A DNA stretch of 64,000 bases. Origin: Pyrenula massariospora. Taxonomy: Eukaryota; Ascomycota; Eurotiomycetes; Pyrenulales; Pyrenulaceae. Location: contig JAGFMI010000003.1 in NCBI GenBank assembly GCA_021030905.1, forward strand, positions 1,178,001 to 1,242,000, in the 5' to 3' direction. Position 1 is the stretch's first letter. Every line of letters starts with the position of its first letter. Both the position numbers and the translations under genes were made by a program. A model generated the notes under the pieces. That model was not told where the DNA came from, ran no database searches, and worked only from the letters and a program-made list of their open reading frames with translations. Positions 1 through 10,990 of this stretch are shown here, in pieces.

Positions 1-963
1 GCCAATCCCATGTCTTTCCCGAACATGCTTTGCTCCCCAGTATGGATGCCAATCCGATCCTGCCTCATCAATAGCGTCTTTACTATGCAGCTTCCGCCCC
101 TTGGAAATCCAGGCTTCAAGTCCGGCAAGGATTCGCTCCCTAGCTGCGTATGCCCCCGGTGCCAACCACCTGCCGCCACCGAAGCTTAGAGTTGTGAAAC
201 CCTTGTCAAATGCCCAATATGAGCTCTCAAAATCTGGGATGAATTCTTCGATATGTTGTCCAAAAAGCGCTGTGAGGGAAGCAGAGGCCATGATCGGTCG
301 AAACCATGTAAAGAAATCAACTTCTTTCCATTCCTCCAATCCCTCCAACGTGTTAAGGCGAGATTGTAGCCTCTCAGCAAACTTCGTCGTTAATAAATTC
401 ACTGCTTTTGTCGACAATAAATTTCTCTGCCCGCTATCTCTGTCAAGCTTAAAGTACTCTGGTAGCTCGTCTGCCTCCGCTCCGGGACCTGAATGAAAGA
501 TTTTGGAATCGGCACCTTTGGGCAGTCCAAGGCCATTTTCAAGTACTGTGATGTTAAAATGACCTCTCGTAACCGCCTTCGAGCTTGTCAGACTCAGAAC
601 ATCTTCTTGGTGAGACAGAATATGAGCCGAACGACCACCAAATAAGAGTGTGATAGCACTGATGTTTGCAGTAGCCTGCTTGTGCTGGATCCATCTCCAG
701 AACCTGCCGACCTTGTTGTTAATCAACGGCCATATTGCCAGTCCCACCCAAGGTAAAGTGTAGGGGGCTATCGGAGGCGGGACCGCCGATTTCCTGGACG
801 ATCGCGCATTTTGATTCAATGAAACCGCGTACTGGTAGCGCAATGAAGTGAACAGCCAAGTAACAATGCAAGTAACTGGAATGACAACTAAGCTTGTTAT
901 GATTGAGTAGAGTGTAAAGCGTACTATTAAGAAAGCCATTTCAGAGGGTGAAAAGGTGTCCAT
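1..963 (-). CDS. Cytochrome P450, N-terminal 321 residues (3' part outside window)
   Basis: The minus strand reads open without a stop from an ATG at 963 to the window edge (321 codons, no intron needed). The protein starts with a hydrophobic membrane anchor (about residues 9-42), then a proline-rich hinge (PPPIAPYTLPWVG, about 62-74) typical of microsomal fungal P450s. The segment around the LFGGRSAHILSHQEDVL stretch resembles the substrate-recognition region of CYP7-like fungal P450s. The ExxR and heme-cysteine motifs lie beyond the edge, so catalytic competence cannot be judged. It is divergent from the squalene-hopene-type cyclase, sharing a 729-bp promoter, which suggests it oxidises that enzyme's product (inference). 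The P450 call rests on overall pattern and the hinge; the CYP7-like placement is tentative. Confidence 0.8.
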   Translation of the reverse strand, partial: MDTFSPSEMAFLIVRFTLYSIITSLVVIPVTCIVTWLFTSLRYQYAVSLNQNARSSRKSAVPPPIAPYTLPWVGLAIWPLINNKVGRFWRWIQHKQATANISAITLLFGGRSAHILSHQEDVLSLTSSKAVTRGHFNITVLENGLGLPKGADSKIFHSGPGAEADELPEYFKLDRDSGQRNLLSTKAVNLLTTKFAERLQSRLNTLEGLEEWKEVDFFTWFRPIMASASLTALFGQHIEEFIPDFESSYWAFDKGFTTLSFGGGRWLAPGAYAARERILAGLEAWISKGRKLHSKDAIDEAGSDWHPYWGAKHVRERHGIG

Positions 964-1087
964 TGCACAAAGATGGGAATGACTAGATCTGGCACTCCAA
1001 AGGCGTAAGCTACCTTTGCAGAGAGTAAAAATGCGGTTCACCTTACGATATCAACGAGACCCTCCATTGTTGTAGCAAGCAAGTCAC

Positions 1088-1213
1088 TCAGCACGCTGGA
1101 CCGTGAACAATCTCACATGTCGGCATCTCACGCCACATGTCAGCATGCAACGGGTCAGCATCAAACCGATCAGCATCGAACGCGTCAGCTTACCATGGGT
1201 TAGCATCCAAGAA
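1088..1213. repeat. Phased 15-bp tandem repeats in the P450/cyclase divergent promoter
   Basis: Five head-to-tail 15-bp units start at 1139, 1154, 1169, 1184 and 1199, with consensus GTCAGCATCNAACSG. A related GTCGGCATC copy sits at 1119 and a CTCAGCACG copy at 1088. The array lies between the P450 start (963) and the cyclase start (1693). The constant spacing and conserved GTCAGCAT core suggest a clustered protein-binding site shared by both genes, but this is inference; a neutral minisatellite is the alternative. Confidence 0.7.
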
Positions 1214-1692
1214 CAAAGCTCGACGGTTCGGTTGTGTTGAATGACAATAGCTCGAATACGAGGGCGTGCATCAAAAGTAGTCAGCAGCGTAATTTACCTG
1301 GCACAGTAAAATACAGTACTATTACCCGAAAAACCGTTACAGAATTTTAAGATTGAACCCCAAGTACTCTGAAATTAAATCTTTCTAAACACTCTTTATC
1401 GCAAATGGATACTAATTGTAATATATACAGAATACGCGGATACTTCTTCTCGTCAGAGTAACTTACCCTATTTACTGCTATTGATGCACGCCTTAGTGTA
1501 CCGAAACTCCAATACAAAGAAAGCTCTTGATACGATGTCAGCAGCTAGAATCATAAATGCGCCGCACTTAGGTCTATAGATATCGTACCGTAGAGTATAA
1601 GTCTGCGTACCACCGGGCAATGTTCAAGTAGCTCGGGAAGCCGTCTCACACTGTTCATTCTTTACTCCGGCATCAAACGCGGACCGACCAAC

Positions 1693-3666
1693 ATGATTGC
1701 ACAAGAGAGCACCATTGCAGAAGTGGATGAAGCTGTGAAGCTGGCTGCTGAACATGCTTTCCATCGCATGGATCCCACTGGGCATTGGGTTGCAGAGGTG
1801 CTTGCAGATGTCACATTCACAGCTGAGTACATCTATGTCCGTCACATCTGGGGAACCGGCTTTGCCTCGGACGGCCATTTATTGAAACAGTATATTCTCT
1901 CTGAGCAAAGGAGCAACGGTTCCTGGGCAAGAGCCACCTATTATGAAGGAGATACCTCTACGTCGACGCAGGCATATCTGGCCCTTAAGATCCTTGGAGT
2001 TCCTGATGACGACCCAGTCATGTCCAGAGCCCGAGATTTCATTCGCGGGTCCGGAGGTATCGAAACCGTCCGACAGTTTACCCGCATGTGTTTGGCCGTC
2101 TTTGGACTGTTTCCATGGGAGAGCATCCCTGAGATACCTGCAGAAATTATGCTTATGCCGAAGTTTTCCCCGATCAACATTTATACGTTTGCATACTGGG
2201 CTCGGTGTACGTGCATCCCGTTGCTGGTCCTACGACACCATCAATCGAAGCTTCCCCTGCCGCATGGCATGTCAACCGACTGCCTAGACGGTCTTTGGGT
2301 CGATCCAGCCCATAAGAACATTCCATATCGCCCTTCTCTTGCGACTGCATGGCGCACAATGGACTGGACGGAGTTTGGCTTCATCGCGGCTGATAAAGTG
2401 CTCTCAATTTGCGGCGGGTTGAGAAAGTCTCCCACCCGAAACTTCTGCGTGGAGAAATGCATGAGCTGGATCATAAAGCGTCAAGACCCTGACGGCACTT
2501 GGGGAGGACTATGGCCCATGCTTTTTGGAAGCATGGTAGCCCTCAAGTTGGAGAGATATCCAGTCTCGCATCCCGTAGTAGCTGCAGGCTTAAAAGGTAT
2601 GGATAGCTACGCGGTGAAAGACTCAGACTGCAAACGTATTCAATGCTGCACCTCTGCGGTCTGGGATACGATTCTCATGTTGATTGGTCTTCACGATGCG
2701 GGGATAGAGGATCCACGCATGGATCAGGGTGTGCATTGGCTTTTGGGCCAGCAGATCCTGGAGGCCGATGGTGATTGGCAAGTCTACAACCCGAAACTTC
2801 CGCATGGTGGATGGGCCTTTGGGTACACGAGCGACGTATATCCCGATGTTGACGACACCGCAGGTGCAGTCGTAGCATTGATCAAGGCCGGATCGCACCT
2901 TGACACGTCATTCGCAATCACCAGGGGCATGGTATGGGTCTTGGGAATGCAGAACAGCGATGGCGGCTGGTCCACTTACGAGAGGGACAACAACCAAGCG
3001 TTCCTGAATAAGATTCCCCTTGCAGACGCGAAGAACATGATCGACCCAAGCACCCCATGTGTCACAGGTCACATCATCGAATGTCTAGCGATTTACGCGG
3101 CTAGCACGCATAAGGCTGGCGCCGAAGGAGATCTTCGCCCCCGCGCCGCGGCGGCCTGCAAGCGAGCCTTGAAGTACCTCGCGGCAACCCAAAACGAGTT
3201 CGGGGCTTGGTGGGGACGCTGGGGTGTGAACTATGTCTATGGGACCAGCAATGTCCTATGCGGACTGGAGTACTTCAAGGATGAACCCGGTGTGCAAGAA
3301 ATGGTGGACAAAGCTGTCGGCTGGCTGAAGTCGGTCCAGAACGAGGACGGAAGCTGGGGCGATGGGCTCGACACATACAGTAACCACAACAGGGCCGGTC
3401 GAGGAAATGCAAGCTCAGTTCAAACCGCGTGGGGCGTAATGGCTCTGTTGCCTTTCCTATCACCGGCAGATGCTTCCGTGCAGGCGGGTGTTTCCTGGCT
3501 TCTCCAAAACCAAATAAGGGATTCAAAGACTGGCACTACTTGGGATGACGACAACTACACTGCCGTTGGATTCCCCAACTACCTTTGGTTGAACTATAAA
3601 CTTTATGCTCACGCCTTTCCACTTACTGCCCTTGCGCGTTACAAAAGGGCCGTAGCGTCTGGTTAG
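1693..3666 (+). CDS. Squalene-hopene-type triterpene cyclase
   Basis: A 657-residue single-exon protein. The acid motif DVDDTA is at residues 385-390; DxDDTA is the protonating motif of squalene-hopene cyclases, whereas oxidosqualene cyclases carry DCTAE. QW-type repeats (Q-x3-G-x-W) are at about 72-78 (QRSNGSW), 264-270, 420-426 (QNSDGGW), 500-506 and 549-555 (QNEDGSW), giving the double alpha-barrel fold. Length fits the bacterial family (about 630). Expected reaction: cyclisation of squalene to a hopanoid-type pentacyclic triterpene at a membrane surface. Lack of introns and the bacterial-type motif fit the known bacterial origin of fungal enzymes of this class. The divergent P450 is a likely tailoring partner, as in hopane glycoside clusters of Aspergillus. 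The ATG at 1693 begins just before the first conserved segment and no upstream ATG extends it. Confidence 0.93.
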   Translation: MIAQESTIAEVDEAVKLAAEHAFHRMDPTGHWVAEVLADVTFTAEYIYVRHIWGTGFASDGHLLKQYILSEQRSNGSWARATYYEGDTSTSTQAYLALKILGVPDDDPVMSRARDFIRGSGGIETVRQFTRMCLAVFGLFPWESIPEIPAEIMLMPKFSPINIYTFAYWARCTCIPLLVLRHHQSKLPLPHGMSTDCLDGLWVDPAHKNIPYRPSLATAWRTMDWTEFGFIAADKVLSICGGLRKSPTRNFCVEKCMSWIIKRQDPDGTWGGLWPMLFGSMVALKLERYPVSHPVVAAGLKGMDSYAVKDSDCKRIQCCTSAVWDTILMLIGLHDAGIEDPRMDQGVHWLLGQQILEADGDWQVYNPKLPHGGWAFGYTSDVYPDVDDTAGAVVALIKAGSHLDTSFAITRGMVWVLGMQNSDGGWSTYERDNNQAFLNKIPLADAKNMIDPSTPCVTGHIIECLAIYAASTHKAGAEGDLRPRAAAACKRALKYLAATQNEFGAWWGRWGVNYVYGTSNVLCGLEYFKDEPGVQEMVDKAVGWLKSVQNEDGSWGDGLDTYSNHNRAGRGNASSVQTAWGVMALLPFLSPADASVQAGVSWLLQNQIRDSKTGTTWDDDNYTAVGFPNYLWLNYKLYAHAFPLTALARYKRAVASG

Positions 3667-4401
3667 ACTTCCTCCAAATATGTCACGATCTACCGAGGCT
3701 GGGGTTAGCTTATTTTCAGATCTCTATAGGTAATACATTATTTTGATTTCGAGCCATCTATGCAGTGTACCTTCCTGGTGTGCTCTCCACCAGATACAAC
3801 AGAGTAGATGTAGTGGTCTTTAGCTCGCGGAGCTTATAGTGTCGTTCTTGCCACAAATAGAAGGCGTGGTAATGAGAACCAAGTCACGCACCTCGCGATG
3901 GGTGATTTTGAGTAACAGAAGCGAAGTCCGACAGCACCTTCGCGCTCGACTTCTAGGGAGGTCCTCCGGAGCTCATGATAGTGCCCTGTTACCATTACAC
4001 AAGCCGGATACTATCGGCTGGCTCAAGAACTCTAGTAGGGTAAAACCATATATGGCGCGACGCAGTTTCAGCTGCCCGATTCCGCGAGGGGGCCCGTTCA
4101 GTTGTTTTGACTGATTCGTAGAACCGTGCAGTAGGGGACTTGAGCATCATTCTCGAAATCACTAGCCACAGTTCGCTTCATTTGAAATAGACTGCCGAAC
4201 GCGGTTCATAATCCGGAAGGTATTGTATTTTATCATTGTTCTGCATGTAGCGCCAACGTGTGTCATGATATGTCTGTAAATGAAGTGATTATTAGGCAAC
4301 GAGGGACGCTTTCGAAAAGGAGAAGAACGACAATGCTATGCCCAAGGCCGCAGTTGGCACCCGGTTGAAATTATCCAGCTAAACCATGCCATGGTGACGC
4401 T
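3667..4401. other. Intergenic, no gene seen
   Basis: Between the cyclase stop and the convergent RTA1 gene end. Short open frames here have no family resemblance or splice logic. It should contain the 3' ends of both transcripts. Confidence 0.6.
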
Positions 4402-5398
4402 TCATCTGTCGCGCGTATGCCACATTTCGTATCCCGCGTCGGGCCCTGCCACCGGTGCGTCCCGTAATCGCTCCGTGATCTCATTCGGATACTTCCAAGC
4501 ATACAGCAACATCATTGCAAACATAAGAAGCGAGTCGAAAAGATACAGATACACTTCATTTCGCACGAGGTACGAATCATTCCCTTGGGCATATTCGACG
4601 ACCCGGAATATGGATCGGATCATGATAAGCGTGCTTCCAGCATGTAAGGCGATCATGTGTGATCTCCAAGGCATTGACTGGGACTTTGCCGTCGGTGCTT
4701 TGCCTAAATTCTTTTGGAAGATGAGGGAGGTGACGATAAAGATTGCGAAGAAGATGATCTGCAGAACCAAGCCGCCAACGACTACATGCTCGCCGTTCTT
4801 TACATTGTTGGGATTGTTCTTTGCTGTTGCCTGAAGTCCGGCACCTATTGGGAGAATACCAATGTCAGAAAATCCAATGAAGCTTGTATCAAACGGCACA
4901 TAGCAGGGTGTACAGACCACCAGCTTGCAGCAAAAAGCAAAGGACATCTCCAGCGACAAAGAGCTTCGTGAGCCAAGTCCGCCTAATTATAGAGTATTGC
5001 TCGCCTTCAGTGACCAAGATGATGCGGCCGAGCATCATGTATATAGATGCGGCGAAGAGGGCGGGGGCTACTAAGAGTAAGATCGATTGCAAGACGTAGG
5101 GCCCAAGAGTCCAATCCGGAGATTGTGTTGCTGAGATTGATCGTCCGACATATCCTATCCACTCAACTATCAAAGTTATTAGCTTCCGCCGCTGTTAGAA
5201 ATGTAACTGGGACCTACAGAAGCCGCCGATAACAAAGGCGAGGAAAAACCAAGTTCCCGTACGAAACATTCTCCATGTGTGAAGGGTAGTCACGAGCAGG
5301 AATAGAACAACGAAAAGAATTGCCGCCCCCAACGAGGGATAGTATCGATAGTACGACCATGTCGCGGTTTTGTAGTCTGCATCCCTTATTGAAACCAT
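4402..5398 (-). CDS. RTA1-like seven-transmembrane protein
   Basis: Three exons (5398-5218, 5166-4918, 4844-4402) give 290 residues; introns of 51 and 73 nt are phase-consistent with GT-AG ends. After a short N-terminus the protein alternates hydrophobic segments with short loops, seven in all. The RTA1 signature is clear: the FEWIGYVGRS segment in TM2-loop, the LLVAPALFAASIYM helix, and the DVLCFLLQAGGAGL segment made by joining exons 2 and 3. RTA1 proteins sit in the plasma membrane and are linked to lipid movement and resistance to toxic compounds in yeast; the actual substrate is unknown. It points tail-to-tail at the cyclase 0.7 kb away, so it may belong to the same accessory locus, but nothing in the sequence proves that. 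Confidence 0.9.
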
Positions 5399-8300
5399 GT
5401 TGAGAGATAGATCTCAGCAGTCACAGCTATGAGACGAGGTGATGTTTTTCTGGAAGCTGACAATGTCTTGGAAGAGAGCCTAGAGGCGGGCTTCGGGAGG
5501 AAGGTTGTGCGTATGTCCAGGATCAGTTATTCAATACCTTTAAAAGTTTATAATATTGACTGTAACCTTATTGTTTGAATTAACAAAGAGCTTCTGATAG
5601 CAATTAATTCAATTCCGATTTGGTCTTTTAATTAATGAATTTTCAAAAATATTACAATGGAAAGGGGATAAAAAGTACCCATTCTGAACGATTCTATGGA
5701 CGTTATTTCCACGCGTGTAGTACGTTACCGCCCGCCTCTCTATGCACAACTTATTGGTCTGCCCAACTCGCTGTTCGATCCAGCGTTCGTGTTCTATGGC
5801 TTCGTTTGGTATCTTCGTGTTTTCGCTCAGTCCAAACTTACTGTATTTGATGTTGATACTTGCAGACTGGTTACAGTATGAAATGACTTTGTACGTGCAC
5901 GTTCCTTCCTTCTTCCATCCTCAGTCCTGTTTGAGCTATTTCCTCTCGTTACCCCACCTTCGGGAAAGCTATAGTAGCGCGATGAGTCAGAAACGCTTAT
6001 CAGCCGCACTTTGAGCACAAACCACATCAGGTCAATTTCACCAACGCTTCCTTCCGACCTTCACCGCCTTGGCAGCTACTAAACGAGCCGCACTTGGATG
6101 CTTATTTGTCCCGGCCAATATCTATCCGTGCCCACCAGGTCTAGGTCGATAAGAAGCAAAAAAGTCCAGTATCCTAGCCAATAAAGCTTTCAGGCGAGAA
6201 AGGTTGCCGACACCCTGCGCGTTCCGAGAAAGTCCGGAAGCCCAATTTTTCGCGCCCTTTGAATCGAGGATACGATTCGGAAAGCCGGTTGCCCTGCCGA
6301 GACATGGTTATAAATCCTGCATGCTCGGGAATGCGGGTGCACAGCAGCCACGTGGCCGACCGTTGGAAGACCACTACCGACTCTCTTTCTCTAAAATAAT
6401 TTAAAGAGAAGATAACAAAGCCTCAACATTCGCCATTTTCTATCTACTTCTCCAGACTGCTAACTACTATCTCGCGGTGATTCACCCAACACGAAGAGTA
6501 CTTGTCTCATGCAAAAGACATCGTATTATCCCTTGTCCTGATAACAATGTCGACGGTTTGATTGGTCTGCCTTGGTCCGTGCTATCTTAAATTCTATCTG
6601 TGCCACCCCGGCCCGAGAAAGCACAGACCGAGGCAGACTAATCAAACCCTTGACATTATTAACAGTGTAGATCATACCGAGTCCATGCCAACGGAGCTGC
6701 GCAACTGTGGAGCAGTGCCAAGGATTTGTGCCTAAAATCTGCGGCTTATCATGTACCTTGGTGGCTCATCGTGCATCCGCCCTGGACTTATTTAGGTGAT
6801 AACAGGCCTGAGCTGAGACAAATAGTGGGTGTCCGAGGAGGAGCTCTTCCCTTGCCCTCTGGGCTGACACCCTCTGACATCACTGTTCTAGAATCTCTCT
6901 ATCCCAACTGATCACAGCGAGGATATCCTTCCTTGTCCGTGCTGTGCGATAGTGAGGTAGCAAGGGTCAGCCTAGCACAAGTGCAGCCTCTGGGCACGGT
7001 TCTCTAGTTTGCCTGCTGATATTACTTTTCTTGTTCCATTTCGTGCGATCAGAAGACTCGAGGCTGAACTGACGACTAGGGTCTCTGCAATCCTGCTGGA
7101 TTTGGAAATTGGAGGGATTGGAGGTCGCCTTGAATTTACGAGAGAAATGGAGATGGCTACATGACTCCCTTTTGGTTGGTACGTAAAGATTCCAGGGATG
7201 ATGTTGGATTTAGAAGACGTTGTCCCTGGCAGGAGGGTGTTGGCTGTGCTGGGACTCGAAGATGATGACGCTTCCTCAAGGAATCATCTTGCATATCTTG
7301 TACGATTCTTTTCAGTGTCCGTCAGGGGGTTAGAAGCCTAAGATGCTGCTCTTGTCCGTCCATACATACAGGAATCCTCCAGCCCAGGGAGTCATATTTT
7401 TGGAAGTCGTCCAATACCTACGAAGTCACTCATGAAATGTCGGTAGCACATGGACCCGGTAGGTATTTTGATACAAGTGTAAAGCTGCACAAGTCAGCCT
7501 TCACCGACAAGCTGTGGCAGCAGTACATACTTGTTCCTTGACATGAAATCTGCGATTGTGAGAAGGAGCTCTGCATGACGGGACGTATTCTCCAAAGTAT
7601 ATCTCCGTGATTGATGTATCTCTTACTATCTGCGCACAACGGTTTCCTTTCCTTACGCTGCAGCTTTTGGCATTCCCGAGGAGTTTGTCTTATCGTATAC
7701 TTCCTACACTTAGCCTCGGGAAACTCGTGTTGGTTCTTCTTCGCTTCTACTAAGCGATTCTGTAACTGAATACAGAGACTAGTCTCTTGAAAGGGTCGTC
7801 GTTGGAGTAGACTCTTTTCTGTGAGTTTTTCAAACGCTCCCAAGACCGTAACTCACCAAATGAAAAATTGACAGTCAGGGAGACCAGTCATATAACCGCG
7901 CAAAGATTCCCTCAAAGTCCTGGGCTCCTCATAATTATACAGTCCTTAATGTAATGTACCTTGACCCTACGATCGTAGTTCTAGAATTAATGCCGCCGAA
8001 GACTTTGGCAGGAACTGAAGATCACAGCCCAGGCTCTTTCATCTATCGGCAGCTGATCACCGTCTTCCGTCCTCTTCTATTTCTCTGTAATCCTAGGGCT
8101 AAGCTTGCAAAGATCTTCCCTCACTCTGTAGTAGATGCGCCTGTGTCCATCCTAGTCCTCAACACCCTCACCATGTTTATCAAGAAGCTCATCGCTTGAA
8201 GTGATACGAGAAGTCATCAAGCTTCGGTAGACTCATCCTGAGTAGAACTGGAAGGAGCCTAAACCCACCGTTCTTTCTTCCATATAACAAAATGAAAGGA

Positions 8301-8800
8301 GAAGCAATATATCTTGTATTTGATCTCGCCATATCGTGATTTAAGTATCGAGGGAGATGACACATTCTGTACTTCCTACCATGATCGAGGAAATCCTCAG
8401 AATACATGTCAAAAGAGAGGAGCGGGCAAGCGCGAGCGGCGGAGGTAAGACTAGATTCGCCGCCAAGGTTTACACCCCGACCCGTGGTAGATGCGCTACC
8501 TACTCTTACACAAAGGTATGAGCCGCTCTTCTGTATCAACATCCCACCGTATGCATAGTACTTTCTCAAGAGACTTAGAATGATATTGTGACTCATAATG
8601 TGTTTTGGCATTGGTGCTTAGGAACTTAAAGCCTCGTGTTCGGCTTTTTCGGGCATAAGACTTGACGATTCTCCAACGGTCTCTGATGGTATATACCTAC
8701 AGTGTGTTGTCCAAACTTCGTGTCGTCAATCAGCATTCAATTTGAACTCCTTTGACATTCATGTGTCCGCTTCTACTAGCACTACTCTTGCGACGTCGTC
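5399..8800. other. Gene-poor intergenic region with a hairpin repeat
   Basis: No convincing gene. Open frames of 137 codons (7430-7843, minus) and 140 codons (8189-8611, minus) match no family I recognise and lack clear start or splice context. The only structured element is the inverted repeat at 6540-6663. The stretch 5540-5660 is AT-rich and could be promoter or 5' leader of the RTA1 gene. Confidence 0.55.
6540..6663. repeat. 44-bp imperfect inverted repeat around a 36-bp loop (MITE-like)
   Basis: Arms 6540-6583 and 6620-6663 are reverse complements over 44 bp with 7 mismatches, 5 of them transitions. A shared core is GGTTTGATT followed by GTCTGCC. The 36-bp spacer is unrelated. No convincing target duplication flanks it. 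It is either a miniature inverted-repeat transposon (124 bp) or two transposon ends left close together. Transition bias is compatible with mild RIP. Confidence 0.65.
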
Positions 8801-9723
8801 ATGACACAAAACCCAAGAAAACAGCTAGTTTGGCTTGTGACGGGATGCTCTCCGGGTGGTTTTGGTCAGAACTTCGTGAGACAAATTATTGCCAGGGGAG
8901 ACAAGGTCATCGCTACTGCTCGAGATATCACGAAAATATCCGAACTTGAAGATTTAGGCGCCACAGTTCTACCGCTTGACCTGACACTTAGCCAAGCTAA
9001 CGTCAATGCGATTATCGCAGGCGCAATTCATGCCTACGGACACATCGATGTTCTCGTTAACAATGCTGCATACATCCAAATTGGCGTTCTTGAAGAACTG
9101 CGTAATGATGAGCTAGAGAAGCAATTTGCGACAAACGTGTTTGGTACAATGAAGGTCACAAGGGCGTTGCTCCCTCACTTTCGCAGCAGACGCGCCGGCT
9201 ACATAATATTCATTAGCAGTCTGTCTGGCTGGGTTGGACACCCTGGCTGCGGTGCCTATGCTGCATCAAAATTTGCGCTGGAAGGTAGTTATGTGACACC
9301 AACTTAAGTCAACATCTCTAATTGATGACATATTCAGGCCTCGCCGAGTCTCTCCATGCTGAGACATCACCACTTGGCATCAAAACGCTCTTGATCGAGC
9401 CAGGGCGATTTCGCACGAAATTGCTGTCCCCTACCAATCTACAAACTGCAGAGCCTCGAGCCGCAGATTACCGCCAATTCTCTGCTGATCTTTCTGCAAA
9501 CCTTGGTCGAGAAGATTCGGCGCAGCCTGGCGATCCTCAGAAACTTGTCTCAATCATATTAGACCTTGTCCGCGGTGAGAATGTTGCCGAAGGAAAAGAA
9601 CTGCCCTTCCGACTACCCCTTGGTATTGATGTGTTTGACGATATCTCGGAGAAGTGCAACAGGACATTACAAACGCTTGACGAGTGGAAAGATATAATTA
9701 GGAGTGCAGATCATGACCACTGA
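8801..9723 (+). CDS. Classical short-chain dehydrogenase/reductase (SDR)
   Basis: Two exons (8801-9284, 9338-9723) joined across a 53-nt intron give 289 residues. The NAD(P)-binding motif TGCSPGGFG is at 14-22, NNAA at 87-90, and the catalytic triad is S140, Y153, K157 in standard S-x12-Y-x3-K spacing. The intron lies just after the YAASK helix and splices ALEG to LAES, which restores the conserved frame. Classical SDRs interconvert alcohols and ketones. The TGCS start and the substrate loop RFRTKLL resemble the subgroup acting on retinol- or steroid-like substrates, so a role on a triterpene oxidised by the nearby P450 is conceivable, but the gene is over 5 kb from the cyclase and the link is weak. 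Confidence 0.92.
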
Positions 9724-10863
9724 TTATCCGACCCATATCCACTACGGGAATGAGTCACGTGGCTTAGATATGAATGCTTATGGGGTCATGTTGAATGTCA
9801 TCCGCCATCATTGGGGTTGGAGCCGACGCTTCAAAACAATAAATCTTTTATACCAAACTGTTTATTGCGTTGAATTTGTTCCCTGATAAGCACCTAAAAT
9901 GCTGGTACTGTCTCAAGGTCGCAAATACTTGATCTCATTTAGGTACGCCTTCGATGACCGGTTGGATCTGAACGACATACTCCACACTTACAACGTCAAT
10001 AAAGTTAGGTGTTACCTCAAGAACGACTGCTCCCAAAAATCTCGCTCAATCCTTCGTTGATGAAAAGCATTAGGCTACACCTTATCGCGCAGTTCTCCTT
10101 ACATAGCCTGCCATGACGCACCACGAGTCGTTAGAGTGTCTTTCCTTTTCTGTAATTCCTTAATAACCATCTTAATCAAATCTATTCTAGTTCATGACAA
10201 AATTAAGACCGCTAAGCCTCGTGTAACGTTATGCTTTTACGATACAAGGAATTTCAATACCCGTTCATCGCAGCCGGAGCTGAATTAAACTTCACGGCGA
10301 ATTTTACAGTATCTAAAGGTTCTATTGGTCTAGAAGCGCACTACTGTACCACGAAGGATCCAAAGGACAAGTAACAAGTGGCTCACGTGGTTGGTCGAAT
10401 ATGTCGCAATATGTCGCAATCCACGCTAGTTGTGAGTGGGATGGCGGATTGGGCGTGGGCGAAGCTTGGCTTAGCCTATGTTGACTACCCATCGACTAGA
10501 CACCTTTAAATCTTGTTCCGCAAACGGTCGTATATGTGCCTTAGAGTCTTCGGGATTTCAATTGATCTTGTGGAAGACTAGTGATCGGATACTGGCTGTT
10601 ATTGGAGGATGTTAAGCAAAGCCTTGGAGAAGATGCATTATTCGCAGGCCTGGCAGAGTGTACATTTTTCTACGAGTATAGCTTGTCCCTTTGTTTGAGG
10701 ATCAAACATTCGATTGAGTCACTCTAGGCTGATCTTAGAATAGGTGTTTCCCGGTTCGGCGCAGGCATATACCATCTGGTGTCAAATGCATAGTCTAGTT
10801 GCTTTGAAGGCCGTAGATTAGAGTTCATCTGCTTGATCAGATTCACTTATTGCGATGAAGTTG
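9724..10863. other. Intergenic, no gene seen
   Basis: No coding signal. A 10-bp direct duplication (AATATGTCGC twice) occurs near 10399-10420. The right edge is the insertion site of the LTR element. Confidence 0.6.
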
Positions 10864-10868
10864 GATGT

Positions 10869-10990
10869 TGTCGAACGATGGTAGGGGCAGGTTTAAACGA
10901 GTATATAATTACTGCCTATCTAGTCTATATAGAGGTATGCGAATAGATAGAGTTTTTAATTTTTACTCGGTCTACCTGCTCTGCTTAATA
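10869..10990. repeat. Left LTR (122 bp)
   Basis: Begins TGTCGAACGATGG and ends CTGCTTAATA. Aligned without gaps to the right copy at 12401-12522; all differences are transitions. Confidence 0.9.

Noticed and set aside
101-496. 131-codon plus-strand frame
   Set aside because: Lies entirely opposite the P450, whose frame has membrane anchor and P450 hinge; it starts at TTG and resembles nothing.
7430-7843. 137-codon minus-strand frame
   Set aside because: No recognised domain, no splice logic and AT-poor region by chance; not supportable as a gene.
8189-8611. 140-codon minus-strand frame
   Set aside because: No family resemblance, mixed composition; probably chance.
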